Notes: generated by a model from the sequence alone, not told the origin. Shown: positions 35,160 through 50,832, counted from the first letter of the stretch. The stretch: 64,000 bases of DNA from Rhytidiadelphus loreus (GCA_947034895.1 OX344761.1:84519447-84583446); one strand, 5' to 3'. A program made the numbers and translations.

Positions 35160-36560
35160 CTGAAAATGCTTGTTCGCTTGCTACCAAAACGCAACCAAAT
35201 CTGAAGCAGTGTGATCAAGGGAACCACACTTAGTCTCACACTTACAATGCATTCCTAAGTGCACATACCTTACTGTCGTGAGGATCCAAGGCCATCTAGG
35301 GTTGTTTTCTTTGGCTTGTAAGACACTCCAGCAACAAAATGACGCAATAGAGAAGAACTTGAAAGGCAAAAACAACGTAACATGCATGATAGCAGTGCCT
35401 CGTGTTATCCTCCTTGAGTGCATAAGCTCAGAGGACGTAGCTGCGGAGACGCCATAGCTCGAAAACTGCCAACAAGCAGATGCAAAAAGGAACGCAGAGA
35501 GGGCACGAGTAGAAAGTGGTAGAGGCTAGGATCCGGGGGAGACGATAAAGAGCCGACCGGAGCCCATTCCGAGGGCGGGATAGTTGTGGCCAGGAGTGGC
35601 AAACTGGCAGTAATGGATTGAATGTAGGACCAGGTTGCAGCCGCCCAACGTGAAGAAGAATTTCTGGACGACGTGTAGAAGAGGAATGGCAACGAACGGC
35701 AACGGCTGCGCAAACCAACGAGAAGAGCTTCCCCAAGCGACGTTCACCGATCTACACCGCTCAGATCTGCCATCTTAGATCATTAGTCAAAGACTCCAGC
35801 GATGATTGAAATGAAACAACAGAGAAGACAACAGGCTCCCACGAAAGCTAAGAACACAAGGGGTCATAGTCTGGATCTCCATTGAAGCAAAGTGAACACG
35901 GACACAAACGTGGAACCAAATTCCCGAATTCCCGACATTTAGAGCTCAAGATCCCAACCAAACAATCCACCTCGTGGTATCGTGCAGAGTGAAGCTTCTT
36001 CAATGTACGAAGACACAACCCCAAGAGTGTGAAACTTACAAAGCTAGAGTACGTTCCCAGATGCCGACTGAGGTAGCGAATAGTAAGCAGGAGCGACGAC
36101 AGCGTGAACATGCACGTGGAGATGTTCGGACGATGTAGCTTCGGAGGCATAAAAGCTTGACAAAGATCTTTTTAAGGCAGAAGCACGCAGAGTGGGACGA
36201 GCAGGATCATTGCAGAGTTCGACAATGGAGAGAGCGCCATAGCCAGTCCTTGTGAAGGAGCCAGGCACAGGGGTGTAGAACTGTAGCACTGGCCAAGTCG
36301 TGGCCATGCCATGAGAACGTGCGTAGTCCGTCCGTGGGACCTACTTGCGTGCAGCGCCAGCCTACCGCACGTGAAGAATACTATTTTATGGAGACTTTGG
36401 CGAGGATGAGGACCGTTGTCAATGCTCGAGATCCGCGTCTGGAAATACTTGGCCAAGTTGCTGGATTCCGGATGGGTCGCACGTCAGTACCATGTCAGTG
36501 AGCACAAGCTTTTGTTCGAAGTCTTTCCAATTGGCTATGGCTGGGCCACCCCTGTTTTGC
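35160..36560. other. GC-rich block upstream of PNL1
   Basis: Clearly richer in G and C than its surroundings, and conserved at 61960-63430. On the minus strand one frame (36456-36172, 94 codons) keeps its length and stop in the paralogue (63279-62971, 102 codons), whereas a second frame (36307-36044) diverges through a small indel. No known protein was recognised. It could be a distal promoter or first exon of the PNL transcript, a small independent gene, or non-coding. A diverged partial copy lies at 38760-38960. Confidence 0.4.
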
Positions 36561-36820
36561 TGGGGATTAAAGCTCTAAAAATATCCTGAGGGGGAACGCT
36601 GGACGGAACTTGGTACTTACCACCAGTTTCGTTTCTTGCACAAAAAGTGTTCAGTACTAAAAGTGTTCAGTTGGTTGAATCGAAGCAGTGGTAAGGTAGC
36701 AGGTCCATAAATGGACCATCTCAAGGCTGGAACTGAATTTGGGGAGGTGAAACATCTTCAAATATTTTTGAGTAAATTTTCTTTGAACGAGAAGAGGAAT
36801 TCACATCTAACCCAAGTCGT

Positions 36821-37755
36821 TTAACCCCTAAAGGACCAGGGCTGTTCTTCTGTCATAGACTACTCAAAACTGCCATTTTTGCTGCGTTCATCCAAAAAAA
36901 CAAAAAAAAATACTTTTTTTAGAGCCTAACCGTAGGATCTTGTACTTTACTAGTCTAGTATCATGTGGTAAAACTTTCATGGAGTTTGACCGTATAGATT
37001 GGAAGATATTAGCATTCAAAGTTGAAAAAAGAAAGTTTTTTTGAACATTAGCCTGCAATTTCAGATGACTTTGAATGCCATTTGTGGAAAAAATTTACAC
37101 CATGGACCTTGAATTTAAAAAATTTTGTGTTGGAGAATTGAGTTGAAAGTCTAGAATTAAAAAAATAAAATAAAATGATTGATTTTCATTCTTTGAAAAA
37201 TTGTTCAATAGAAGTAGGTCCAAGATTGAAAGAAAAACTAAATTGTTAATAGCTCTAAAATGGGATTGAAACACAATAATCTCAATGTTGAGATTGTTCT
37301 AAATAGAAAACTTAACGTTGTCAAACAATTTTTGTTGAAAAATTGTGAAAATTGCATTTAGAATTGAATCCTATAAGTTATTTGTTCAAAAAGATGCTCA
37401 AATTGCCCAAAAAACAAGATTGTTCATAACTTTCACATTACTAATCCAAATGGAATGAATCAAAGCTTCACATGTAGAAAAAAATATGATCTTTAAGAAG
37501 AAAAAAATTAAAAAATTAATTTCAAATTTTTGTAGATTTATTTTTCTGCCCGGTGACGTGAAAATTATGTTTAAGACGCCATAACTTTTGCTCCCGGGCA
37601 CCAATTGAAATAAAATTTATATTCCCATGAAGCTCATAAGTTTTCCTATCTTATGAGAAATTTTCCAAAAAAAAATTCACTAAAAATTGAGATCATAGGA
37701 ACTTGCCCGAAATCCATTTTGTCTCTCGAAGGGACAATGGTCCTTTAGGGGTTAA
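36821..37755. mobile_element. TTAA-flanked MITE
   Basis: Both ends read TTAACCCCTAAAGGACCA pointing inward, a perfect 18-bp inverted repeat including the TTAA. The interior has the family mark CTCAAAACTGCCATT near the left end. TTAA targets followed by CCC suggest piggyBac-like mobilisation; no coding sequence. Absent at the paralogous place near 63510-63540. Confidence 0.85.
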
Positions 37756-40329
37756 TATTTTTTGGAGCTTTGTGGAATTAGTTATGAAATTTTGAAGTTG
37801 AAATGGCATAGGGTTTCACTTTTTTATGAAGTGCTATAGTGGTGATATAAAATGTTTCAGTGGAGCTTCAAATTTCAACATCCACCCATATATTGGATAG
37901 AGAATATTACATTTGTACATATCAAATGTGCATAATCTTGTTTTCATTCAACATTTGGTGATTTCATCTAAGATTTTATTTTAATTTGAAGTATTCTAGA
38001 AAAAACCCTTTATGATTTGTTCCATTTTTTAGCCAAATTATTTCTTTCTAGTGCAATCTGGCACTATTATACCAAAAAAAAACTTTGAGTTACAATATAT
38101 CTTTGAAATTTTTGTCAAATAGGTGTCTATTGAAATGTCACCAATATGACCTCAAACCATTTGCTTTGAATGACTCCTACTTTTAATTACAAATGGCACT
38201 TCATAGTTGTAAAGTAACAAGCTTTTAGTGATTGGTTTGGGATCTTCTTTAAGGCACTTCAAACATACTCCTGTTGAATTCTTTGAAGTTTCTTCCAATT
38301 GATCTTGACTTTGATAATTCACAAAAAATACAAAAATTCTCCAAATTATTATTATTTTTAAATATTATTGATTTCTATTTGTTTAGAGGGAAAATATAAC
38401 ACCTAATTGAATGTGATTTGACTCAATCTATGTATACCAATTTAAATAAAAGGGAATGGATATTTCTACCTTAATCCATAAATGACGCCACAGACATTAT
38501 GTGTCTAATGAATGACAAAAAAATCTTTTTGTGTAAGGCAAAAGTGCAAGTATTCATCCTCAAAATTTTGTTTTGAAAAGTGGAGGTTTTCTACAATAGT
38601 TTGACTTCCAATAAATGCTTTTGCATTTTTTAAGCCAATGATTCCTATGATATCCAAAGGATCATTTCTAGGGTCATGAGTCCATCTTTTTTAAGGGCTA
38701 ATCCCTCAGTATGAGATGGTTTCTTTACGAAGATATTTCATACACTATAATAGTTTGTAGTTTGTACATAGGACATGCTTGCGTGCAGAGGCAGCCATGA
38801 AGAATACTATTCTATGAAATCTTTTGTGAGGGTGAAGACTGTTTCCAATGCTCAGGATCCGTGCTTTGGAAATGCTTGGCCGGTCATTTCATGATTAACT
38901 TACACGGGATGGGTTGCACATCTGTAACTTTCCTACAGTAAGGAAAAGCTCCGTGACAGGCATTTGGAAGTAACTAAAGATGGCCTACCTCTTTCTGATC
39001 ATAAGAAATTCAGCATATTTGTTGTATGGGTATGGTGAGAGGAAAAATTTCCTCGTTTATAGAAATAGATTTCAAAGTGATTTCATATTTTTTTACATTT
39101 TTTTTCTCAAAAATCAAATTACCATTAATTTTTTTGGTGAAGATTTCATTCAACCTATTCTTGTTTTCTAGGTCACCGTATTTCCAACCATAGGTTGATT
39201 ATGAATGTGACTATGCTTCAATGTAGGTGATAATTGTTGCTTCCAATATACATCTTATGATCATTGTATGCTTTCATCATTAGAAGAGATTTTTGTGTTT
39301 TGGGAGATTGTGAGTTTTTGAATTGTAGGAGCTCTGGGAATGCTCTAAGAACGTTGCTTTGACGTGGCTAGGCGACTACCATGTCAGATGTAATTAATTA
39401 ATATATTTCTTAATATATTTTTAAAAATTAAAATTAATTAATTAACTTTTTAATTATTATTTTAGTATGATTAATATTCTGACTGTACAGGGCTAATTTC
39501 CAACAATGGGAACAACCTTGAAACAGTCTCCCAAGGACCTAAAATCTCCCCTAATGGTACACCTTTCCAACATTTGTGCTACGTGAGTTGTCACCTAACA
39601 ACATGAGTTGTCACCTAACGACATGAGTTGTCACCTAACGACATGAGTTGTCACCTAAACCACAACTAATCGGAATCATGGCAGCCTAACTAGTGAAAAT
39701 GGGTAACTAATTGGACAGAGATTAGCTACTTTAGAAACTTCAAATTAATTTTAGTGTAATTTGAGGATTATAAAACTAAATTTCAAATTTTTCTTTTTAC
39801 CCAAATTGACATAAGTTCAATTGAAATAGTAGCATTCAACTTGACCATCAATTCCATCAGGAAAAACAAAACAAAAACTTCATTCCTAATTAGGCCCCCC
39901 CAACTAAGACTTTGCTTTGCTACACACAACTAGAAGTGTTCTTTGAGAGCTCACAATAATGACCTCATAAGGATTTGTTTTGTGGTCCACACTAATGTTG
40001 TATGTACCTTGTGCCTTGTGAAGGAGAATTGGTATTTTACAAAACCATAAAACCTTAATTTTTATCTTAAGGCGCATAAATGTGTTTGTTTGTGCAAGTG
40101 TACACAATTTTGAAAATGCTAAAAAGAACCAAAAACAAACAAACAATATTATGAATGGTGAAGTAAAGAAGGTTTTATTGTCAATACCAAAAGTCATTGG
40201 AAGAATCATTGAACATGCATCATTATGTTAATCCCAAACATGTGATATACTTGATTTACTAAATGATCCTACTATCCTACTATTAGCTACTTGCTCCTTA
40301 AAAAACAGATGGTTATAGGAGCTCATATA
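37756..40329. other. AT-rich intergenic sequence
   Basis: No gene recognised. The stretch 37820-37860 is paralogous to 63535-63570. It includes a diverged partial copy of the GC-rich block at 38760-38960 and the 20-bp tandem repeat at 39581-39658. Confidence 0.5.
39581..39658. repeat. Four-copy 20-bp tandem repeat
   Basis: ACATGAGTTGTCACCTAACG repeats at 39581, 39601, 39621 and 39641 with an exact 20-bp period. The first and last units carry one or two changes. Confidence 0.95.
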
Positions 40330-41273
40330 TTACCCTCTAAACGACACAAACTATGTTTTCACCAAAAACGCTCCAAAATTGCCCTTGCATTTACAAGCAC
40401 CAAATTTTAGATGAAAAACGTTTCTGGCCACATGTAACCATAGGATCTTGTAGTAAAATAGTTTGAAAAGATGTGGACAAAATTTCAGAATTTTTCACCT
40501 TGTAGATTCCAAGATATTAACGTTTAAAGTAACAAAAATCCTTTTTTTGGCCCTGTGAAAACAAGGACAGCTGCACTTCACAAGGTCACATTTGTATGAA
40601 AAAATGTCCAAAATGGTGGTTACTCTTTGGATTCATTCTTCAAGTCAAGTTGGCTACATGCTTGAAATTTTTTAGATAATTTGGAATTGCACAACATATA
40701 GAAAAAAAAATAGTAAATAGAAAGAAGTACAAAGTGATTCAAAACACTAAATTGTTAAGAATTTAATTATAAAATTGAAAAATTACAATCCCAACGGTGG
40801 TAATGTAGTAATAAAAAATACACACCTAAAGTGTGTATTTTTCCAAAAATATTTAAAATTGAGTTAAATAAAGGACTTCAAAGTTTTTTTTAGAGTAGAG
40901 ATTCCATAACTACCCACAAACTAACCCAAACTAAAATTACTCATAACTTTCATCTCATTAATCAAAATGGAATGATTAAAAGCTTAACACATATAAATAT
41001 ATATAAATTTAGAAAATAAATTTCAAGTTTTTATTTATTTATAATGTGATTTTCAAAGCAGTTTTTTTTTTTAACACTAAAAATTTCATATCATGCAGAA
41101 ACTTTTAAGCCATATAGTAAAAAGTTATGAAATTTTTTTTGGCTTAAAGCAACTCTTTGGGCACACATTGTGTGAAATTTTCAAAAAATAAAAATAAAAA
41201 TTCCATCTGTAGTGAGCTGCCCAAAATTGCTATGCTACCAAAAAAACGTTGTTTGGACATTTAGAGGTTAAGG
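40330..41273. mobile_element. TTAA-type MITE, second subfamily
   Basis: Ends are TTACCCTCTAAACGACACAA and, inverted, TTAACCTCTAAATGTCCAAA. The interior marker CAGCTGCACTTCACAAGGTC (near 40570) is shared with partial elements at 15408 and 45291. The paralogous sequence near 63700 lacks the element. Confidence 0.7.
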
Positions 41274-42078
41274 TGGAAGTGTCTATAACCAACTTGAACC
41301 ATAAATCAATCTTGAAATTATACAAATATAAAGAGTCCTCATCGCTCTAAATGCGTACATAAATATAGAAAGCAATAAGTTAGGATTCATCTTAAATAAA
41401 ATTTTCAAAACTTCATAGTTTATTCATACAAATTAAAAAGCTATAATTTTTTTTCAATTATCAATGTGTTTGAAAATAGTTTCATGTGTTGATTCTCTAG
41501 CTAAGTACGGTAAAACCATCCATAACCACCCAAATAAGTAGCTAGGGACACGATGTGCAATATAGTAAGGCGAAGGAAATATTTTCATGGGTGAAGACAT
41601 AGAAATGAGGGGGGTTGTCAAAATTTGATAATTTTATCACTTTGACTGAAATTACTATGAATTTTGGAAGGCAAAAGTTGCTTTAGACTCATGTTAAATG
41701 TATAGACTCTTCCAAAATTGCTCATTTAAGAGACTACTTCTTGTTCAAACCAAAGTTAGCAGATGTGTCATGAAAAGAATGGAGGAATTGATGTTTAGCA
41801 ATCAAGAACCCATGTTAGGAAATTAGTTCCAGCCTTTGCTGCATTTTTGCCACACTACTAACTGCTGATGGGGTGCTGGTTGGTGATGGGTGCATACCCC
41901 TTATGCGAAATTGCTGAAGTGGATGGTAATAGGGTGGATGATTACATGCGCTCACTCGTTATGTGTTGCAGGAATGATATGCCAGTTGTGTGAGGAGCTC
42001 AACTCAAGGATGTGATGGCAGCATCTGCTGTTGCAGGCGTGAAACTGAGGATGCCTTTGTTCCCAAACAAACAGCAAC

Positions 42079-42222
42079 ATGGTGGCCATGTGCGGGACTC
42101 AGCATCTGCTTTGCCTGGCAGTGCTTTTGTTGCTGGCCATGGCGTCCTTCTCCTTCATCTTCATGCTCCTTGGGATCACGGCCCCAGCAGCAGCACCACC
42201 ACCCAAAGTCATGAGCAAATAG
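42079..42222 (+). CDS. Small hydrophobic peptide ORF, unidentified
   Basis: 47 codons: MVAMCGTQHLLCLAVLLLLA continues with MASFSFIFMLLGITAP and an Ala/Pro-rich tail ending KVMSK. It looks like a signal peptide or single membrane segment. The frame after the stop reads on as possible coding sequence with several stops, so it may be the first part of a decayed secreted-protein gene. It lies in a stretch absent from the paralogous unit. No family recognised and no evidence of expression. Confidence 0.25.
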   Translation: MVAMCGTQHLLCLAVLLLLAMASFSFIFMLLGITAPAAAPPPKVMSK

Positions 42223-42754
42223 CCAAGCTCCATCAGCTTCCTGTGGACCAACACAGAGAAACCATACTACATTCTCCATTTTTTGTTGTTCTCAGGAAGA
42301 TTCAAGTGAACAGGCAAGGAGATCGCAGTTTTCTTCATCCCCGTAGTAGTTACATACAGTGGCAAAGCTTCAAGCGCCTGACAAAGGGATTCCATCAAAT
42401 GAGCCTTGGGATTTGGAGTTACACAACATTCTTGAACTTCAAGGCAGGGGACCCTTTGCTTTCCATGAATCAAGGCTCTTTTCACTGTCAAATAGCTTGA
42501 ATACAAGCTTGCTCATGTATTGTGCACCACTATAACATGAACATGTTCTTGTTACAGTGCTGTTGTTGAATGACCCTGCCTTCGCATTCAAAAATGTTAT
42601 GTATGTCACAATTTTGGTGAAGCATGGTATTTTTATGGGTTTCAGCCATATTGGCCATGGGCTGGAGCAGCAGGGTTTGCAGTATGAGAGAGTGTAGAGT
42701 CCCACGCCATCTTTGCATTAGCTGCTTCCATATGCTGCTCCTTGTGACATTTTT

Positions 42755-44034
42755 TTAACCCCTAGAGGACCAAGGCCTTTTTTCTGCCAAAAAACACTCA
42801 AAACTGTCATTTCTACAGCGAAGAGTGAAAAAATTTGAAAATTGTTTTTTTCCCACATCTAACCATAGGATCTTACACCTTACTAATATGAGAACGTGTG
42901 GAAAAAATTTCAGAATTTTTCCCCATACAGATTGCAAGATATTTGCGTTTAAAGTGAAAAAAACAAGTTTTTCAGCACATTGCGGGACTAGATTATTTGA
43001 CTTTCAACATTTTTAACTTAAATTTTTGGCACTACAGAGTTTTGAGCTTTAAATCATTATAAGGTAGGAGGCTCTTAAAGCGTGCACTTAAGGGCTGGTT
43101 CGCCTTTTTCATGTCGTTTCTTGTATGGGAATATTTTTAGCTCATTTTTCATACAAAGAAAAATAGATTCTGATTGTAATCCAAGTCGTTTTGTATTTTT
43201 TGAAGCATTTTTGAATTACTTATGAATTTTCAAACAAGATGAATCATAGGTCCCTATTTCTAACCAAAGGTCCTTCATAAATTGTTCACCTACAGCTGTT
43301 AGAGAGAAATGAGGAAAGCAAAGCAAATGATTGGTTCTTATAATAAAATAATATTTTTTTTAATGATCCATTCAATGACAGTAGAAGGTCCATTTGAAGA
43401 CCACCTCAAGTCCATTACAGATGAGTTTACATGAGCAGTTCTAAATGACCCTCTAGCATTCGAGTCTCTTACCTTAGTGGAGGATTGAGTTGAGAATTTA
43501 GGGAAAAAAAGGTTTTCAAAAAATCTTAATTTTCATTCTTAAAAAAATTGTAGAATAGAACAAGATTGAATGAAAATCTATTTTATTAATATATCTAAGA
43601 TAGAATTGAAATGCACTAATCCCCATGGTGAGATTGTTCTAGCAAGCAAACTAAACCATGTGGAACTTTCTTTTTTTAAATGATCAAAATTGCATTTAGA
43701 AATGAATCCGACAAGTTATTTTTTCAAGAAGATGCTCTAATTGCCCAAAAAACAAGATTGTTCATAACTTTCTCATAAAAAAATCCAAATGAAATGAATA
43801 AAAGCTTTCCAGATAGACAAAAATATAATCTATGAAGGAAAAAAATTTAGAAAAAAAAATTCAAATTTTTGCAATTTTTTTTTTCTGCTTGGTCTCCCCT
43901 GTTTTGAGTTACATGGACATAACTTTTGTTCTCGGGCACCGATTGGAAAAAAACAACCCTTAGGTACCAACCCTTAGGTACCTACCCAAAATCCATTTGT
44001 CCTCCGAAGGGACACTTGATCCTTTAGGGGTTAA
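42755..44034. mobile_element. TTAA-flanked MITE, long form
   Basis: Left end TTAACCCCTAGAGGACCAAG and right end, inverted, TTAACCCCTAAAGGATCAAG. Interior words (ACTCAAAACTGTCATTTC; CAAGATTGTTCATAACTTTC) match the other members. No coding sequence. Confidence 0.8.
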
Positions 44035-45045
44035 TCCAGGTAGGCTTCTGTTGCTTCACAATCTTGTGGGTGTTGCATTCAAATTTTGGTAATTTCAAGA
44101 TTGTTTGTTTGGAAATCCCCGTGAATTCTTGAATTTGGATTCTAGAATTTCATGGTGCCATGAACATTGTGGGGTGCGGTAGCATTCTTTAGATTGGGGT
44201 TGCAGTACCTGGGAATTAACTTAGAATGAGTAAGAAGGGCTCATGTGTTCAAACACACAATTGGGAATAGGCAATGAGTGACAAGCCTCTGATAACGCAG
44301 CAGTGGCATAATACATAGTCTTGGACTGATTCGTGCGGTGCTTTGGGTTCATTTCAAAGCTTCACCCACTCTACTAACTTACAGGCAAATGTTATGTCCT
44401 TCATATGACTCAGAGTCCTCATACAAGTGTCATAACGTTTTTTCAAGAGGTCGTGGGATACCTTAGAATTGGCCAGGATGCACATTTTTTGTCTTTATAT
44501 AGAGTCATAAGTATTGGCAGGTTGATGAATGTGTATTTAAAGTACAGTGAAAGTGTAGATGCACCTGGTTTCACATGAGTGACTGTAGATGCAATTTAGA
44601 ACAACACAAATCCATGCTAATGCAGAACCTGAGCATCATCTAATTCCAAAAAGTGAGATATTTTATCTTCACCAGGGTTCTACAAACTAGGACTAGTATT
44701 TGAGGCTGCCCATCTTGAAATAATCCAAAGTAATGGAATATTGCCAATTTAACGAAATTGACGCTATCTTTACATACAAAGGTTGTATAGTGGCTTCATA
44801 ATAATAGCTTCAATGGCTTTGAATGTTGATATAAATTTGTAAACTTTCTTACACAAAAATTTATATCAATGATAAATTGTCATTGCAAATTGTCATTGTG
44901 AATTTGTCCTAAAGGATGAGCATGGCTGTGCTTACAACATCAGTGTTCTTGACAAAGGCATCCTTTTTACCACTAGTCAATCGAAGGCAAATTGCATAAA
45001 TTCATGCTACTGGCCTGCTGTGAGTCTCTGAATCCAAAACTCTCA
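44035..45045. other. Intergenic sequence
   Basis: Nothing recognised on either strand. Confidence 0.45.
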
Positions 45046-45514
45046 TTAACCCCAAAAGTTTTTTAATTATGATTTCACTAAAAACTCTCCCAAACTGCCA
45101 TTATTAGTACAAGTACCAAATTAATTTTAGAGAACAAAACATTTTTGGACACATGTAACCATAGGACCTTGTAGTACACTAGTTTGAGAAGATTTGGAAA
45201 AATTTCAAGAATTTTCACTATGTAGAGTGCAAGATATTAGAGTTTGAATTAACAAAAACTCCTTTGGGGGGCCTTCCAAAAAACCAGGCAACTGCACTTC
45301 GCAAGGTCACATTTTTATGAAAAAAATCACTTACAATCTCTATAGCCAAAATTTCTGACAAATTTTCCACACATTTTCATACTAATTAGGTATAAGATCC
45401 TATGGTTAGATGTGTAAAAGAAAAAAATTTCAAAATTTTCAAATTGTTTGCTATAGAAATGGCAGTTTTGAGTGTGTTTTTTGTAGAAAAAGGCCTTGGT
45501 CCTTTAGGGGTTAG
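45046..45514. mobile_element. Short composite TTAA-type MITE
   Basis: The left end (TTAACCCCAAAAGTTTTTTA and CAACTGCACTTCGCAAGGTC) belongs to the second subfamily. The right end (inverted CTAACCCCTAAAGGACCAAG and CACTCAAAACTGCCATTTCT) belongs to the first. It is either a chimera or two elements fused with loss of their middles. Confidence 0.65.
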
Positions 45515-47966
<2,452 letters not shown>

Positions 47967-49532
47967 CTTTTCATCTCTGTAGTGTAGTTTTGGAATGAGC
48001 AGCAGGTATTTGTGTGCGGCGTCCAGATCAATCTTATTTCTGGGGAATGAAGATGAGCATACTATCTTGTAGGTTGTTGGGGTTAAGTTTTGACACGCCA
48101 CAGCGATGTGAATGTATCTTGGGATTTGAGTGGAATGCAAGTGTTGCCTAGAATCACTACTTTTGTTCTTGCGAACAAGCGTAGTTTTTTCATTGGGTTG
48201 GTCTTTTTTTATATGTTTTTGCTGGTAAATGGAAGTGGATTCCAGTGGATCCCAAAATGCGTCTTTTGAATCATGTACATTAAAGTAAAGATCAAATAGA
48301 TTTTTGGGCAAATGATGAAAATTCGCCATTCACATCAGTTTTTGGTTTGGTGTGTATGAGTGGGCCAGGGAGAACTGACCCCCTCGCTCGGCCCTGCGGG
48401 CAAACCTTGGAATTATTTATTTTCTGCACATGAATTTTTTTGCAAATTTTGAATTCATTTTTGCGATCAGAGACCCCGAATTAGCTATGTGAGGTCAAGA
48501 TTATACCATAGAATGGCCCAAAATAGGGGGCATTTTTTTTACTTGCACCCTTGGTAAGGACCAGCAAGGTGGTCAATCCACCCCATCCGTATGAGTGTAT
48601 CCTTTCTATCAATATATTACCAATGTAAAATATTTAACACTGACACATACCAAAAGGTAGACTTTCAAGATTTCTTTAGAAATGAAGAATGTTCATAAAT
48701 GATGTCATTTTTGGTGATAGGTCTTGTCCTTGATGAGGTTAACTCTTGAACGTCGAGCTAGTCACTGTGAAAATCATTTGTTTTGTCACCGTGTGAATTG
48801 TTAATTTAAAAAAATGAAAAATGAAGACAAACTATTTTAGATGATCTTCCCTTTCCACACAAATTATGGATGATGAATAATTGCATTTTTCTCATACATA
48901 GAGAGATTCTTTGTCATTTATTGACCAAAAAATGGCCTTGGCATTGTTTATGGGTTAATCCTTAAAACAACACTAAGGCCAAAAAGTGGTTGATGGATGA
49001 CTTGACTATTCACTATAGAATCAAGGAATGTACCTACCAGTTCAATAATCCAAGTATTTTGGTGACTACTTTGGTTATGGGGTGCCATGTCCTTTAAGGG
49101 TTAAAGCGACAAGTACCGTAAAATGAACATGTTTTACTTTATGATAACTACATCCTAAACCATCAAGTCTTCTACTTAAAACTTGAGTGAATTAGCTAAG
49201 TGGCTATTCATGGGACTTCTATTTGTACATCACTCTCTATTGCTTCAAGGTTCTAAATGTGTTTTCTAGTGAATCTATGACCCATTGTAGGGTATATAGT
49301 ATGTTGCTTTTAGAAATTTATAACATATTCTCCAAGCATGAGTCTATGAGCCCAATATCTTAGTCCATTTTAAAGGGGTCTATAATTGTGTACCTATGAC
49401 CATTGAAAAATGATATCTAATTTAGCAATTTTTTTGCAAACGACATTTGGTTAGGAATTAATAATATAATATTCAAAATAGAGACATATGATCAAAGATA
49501 GTGGAGACATCACTTAGAATTATGTAAGTTGT
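47967..49532. other. Intergenic sequence with possible small TTAA elements
   Basis: No gene recognised. TTAA-type ends occur at 48955-48958 (preceded by AAAAAATGGCCTTGGCATTG) and 49101-49104 (preceded by GTCCTTTAAGGG), suggesting one or two eroded short MITEs, but their partner ends are uncertain. Confidence 0.35.
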
Positions 49533-50832
49533 TTAACCCCTAATGATCCATTGTCCCCTCAGGCAGGTTCCGATGACCTCATTTTTTGGTGAAACTTTTC
49601 AAAACTTTCTCATCAAAGAAAAAAATTGATAAGCTTTATGGAAATATAATTTTATTTCTATTGGTGCCTAGGAGCAAAAGTTATACTACAAAAAGCCTAG
49701 AACAGAACTCGGCGGGTAGCACAAAAGGGTGAATGCAAGAAACACCAGTACTATTTGGCGTTACAATTGGAATGACGGAGATGCAATTTGCCATATCTTT
49801 TGGGAAATGAAGTCCATGTACTTGAAATTTTTATTGGAGATGGCTAACTTGGAAGTCCTCAGATTCTATACTTTTTGAGAAATTTTGAAAAAAAATCCTT
49901 TAATTAAATTGTAATTTACCTAATTTGTCACACTTTGTGTTTTAGGGTTTTTTAGTACTGTGGAGCATCCAAAAATGATGATGTATGTCTAGGATTGTTG
50001 TGGGCTATTGCCACAATAGAAGGGCATGTGCCCACCAAAGGGAATTCAAAAAAACACAATTCTTTGTCTTCAACATGCATGCAAATAGGGGTCCCTTGCC
50101 CATAGCGCTCCTAACATTTATGATGGTTTCAATTTTTAGTTTTTGGTGAAATGTAATCACTATCAAGTCTCTACAAATGGCCAATTTTTAGTTTTTTTTT
50201 CTTCATGATTTTCTAATTATTATTAATTTATACTTAATTTTATGTACTTTCTGTGACAAACTATCATTTTTTTTTAAGTAGTACAATTTCAATATTATAA
50301 AGTACTCAAAAGTACTACTGGCCGTTGATTTTTCGGATCAACGGCTGAGATTGCTCCGTTTTGCAGTACTAGCAGTACTTGTAGTATTGGGCAGAAAAAA
50401 CACAGTTTTGGCAGAGCGCTCCCTAAATCGTTCAGTGTTTCTTGCATCCACCCAAAACAAATTTCAAAGATTCAAAATAAATTTTTAGAATTTCTTTTTC
50501 CAAAAGATTATGTTTTTGTCTACTTGTGAAGCTTTGATTCATTCCATTTGGACTAGTTATGATAATGTTATGGACAATCTTGTTTTTCGGGCAATCTAAT
50601 TAAGCATGTTCTTAAAAAAAACTTTTTGTCCAACTTTGAATGCTAATATCTTCCAATCCATATGGATAAATTTGATGAAATTTTTACCACATGATTTTGA
50701 ACAACTAAAGTATAAGATCCTATGGTTAGATTCTAAGAAAAGTTTTTTTTTTAATTCCGTACGTGAATGCAACAAAAATGGCAGTTTTGAGTGGTTTCTG
50801 ACAAAAAATGGCCTTCGGACTTTAGGGGTTGA
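49533..50832. mobile_element. TTAA-type MITE carrying a nested element
   Basis: Left end TTAACCCCTAATGATCCATT; right end, inverted, TCAACCCCTAAAGTCCGAAG (TTAA changed to TTGA). The interior is family-typical except for a 727-bp insertion at 49727-50453. Confidence 0.75.
49727..50453. mobile_element. 727-bp element nested in the MITE
   Basis: Terminal inverted repeat GGGTGAATGCAAGAAACAC at the left and GGGTGGATGCAAGAAACAC inverted at the right (18 of 19 match). The flanks read ..CACAAAA and AAAACAA.., compatible with a short A-rich target duplication. Several 'agtact' words occur near both ends. No coding sequence; superfamily not assigned. Confidence 0.75.

Larger units (their letters stand above)
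25302..42665. repeat. Segmental duplication, copy 1 (holds PNL1)
   Basis: Co-linear with 52097-64000. Shared blocks include the PNL gene, the GC-rich block, 41272-41515 (paralogue 63702-63940) and 42605-42665 (paralogue 63945-64000). Copy 1 is longer because of MITEs at 36821-37755 and 40330-41273 and other extra sequence, including about 41515-42605. The displaced pieces 13983-14496, 14497-15081 and 18096-18396 also belong to this unit. Confidence 0.85.

Noticed and set aside
36044..36307. 87-codon minus-strand frame beginning MATTWPVLQFYTPVPG
   Set aside because: The paralogue shifts frame after about 46 residues because of a small indel, which argues against coding in this frame.
42004..42720. 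A dirigent or other secreted-protein gene
   Set aside because: The hydrophobic start is suggestive, but the downstream frame has many stops and no family motif could be matched.
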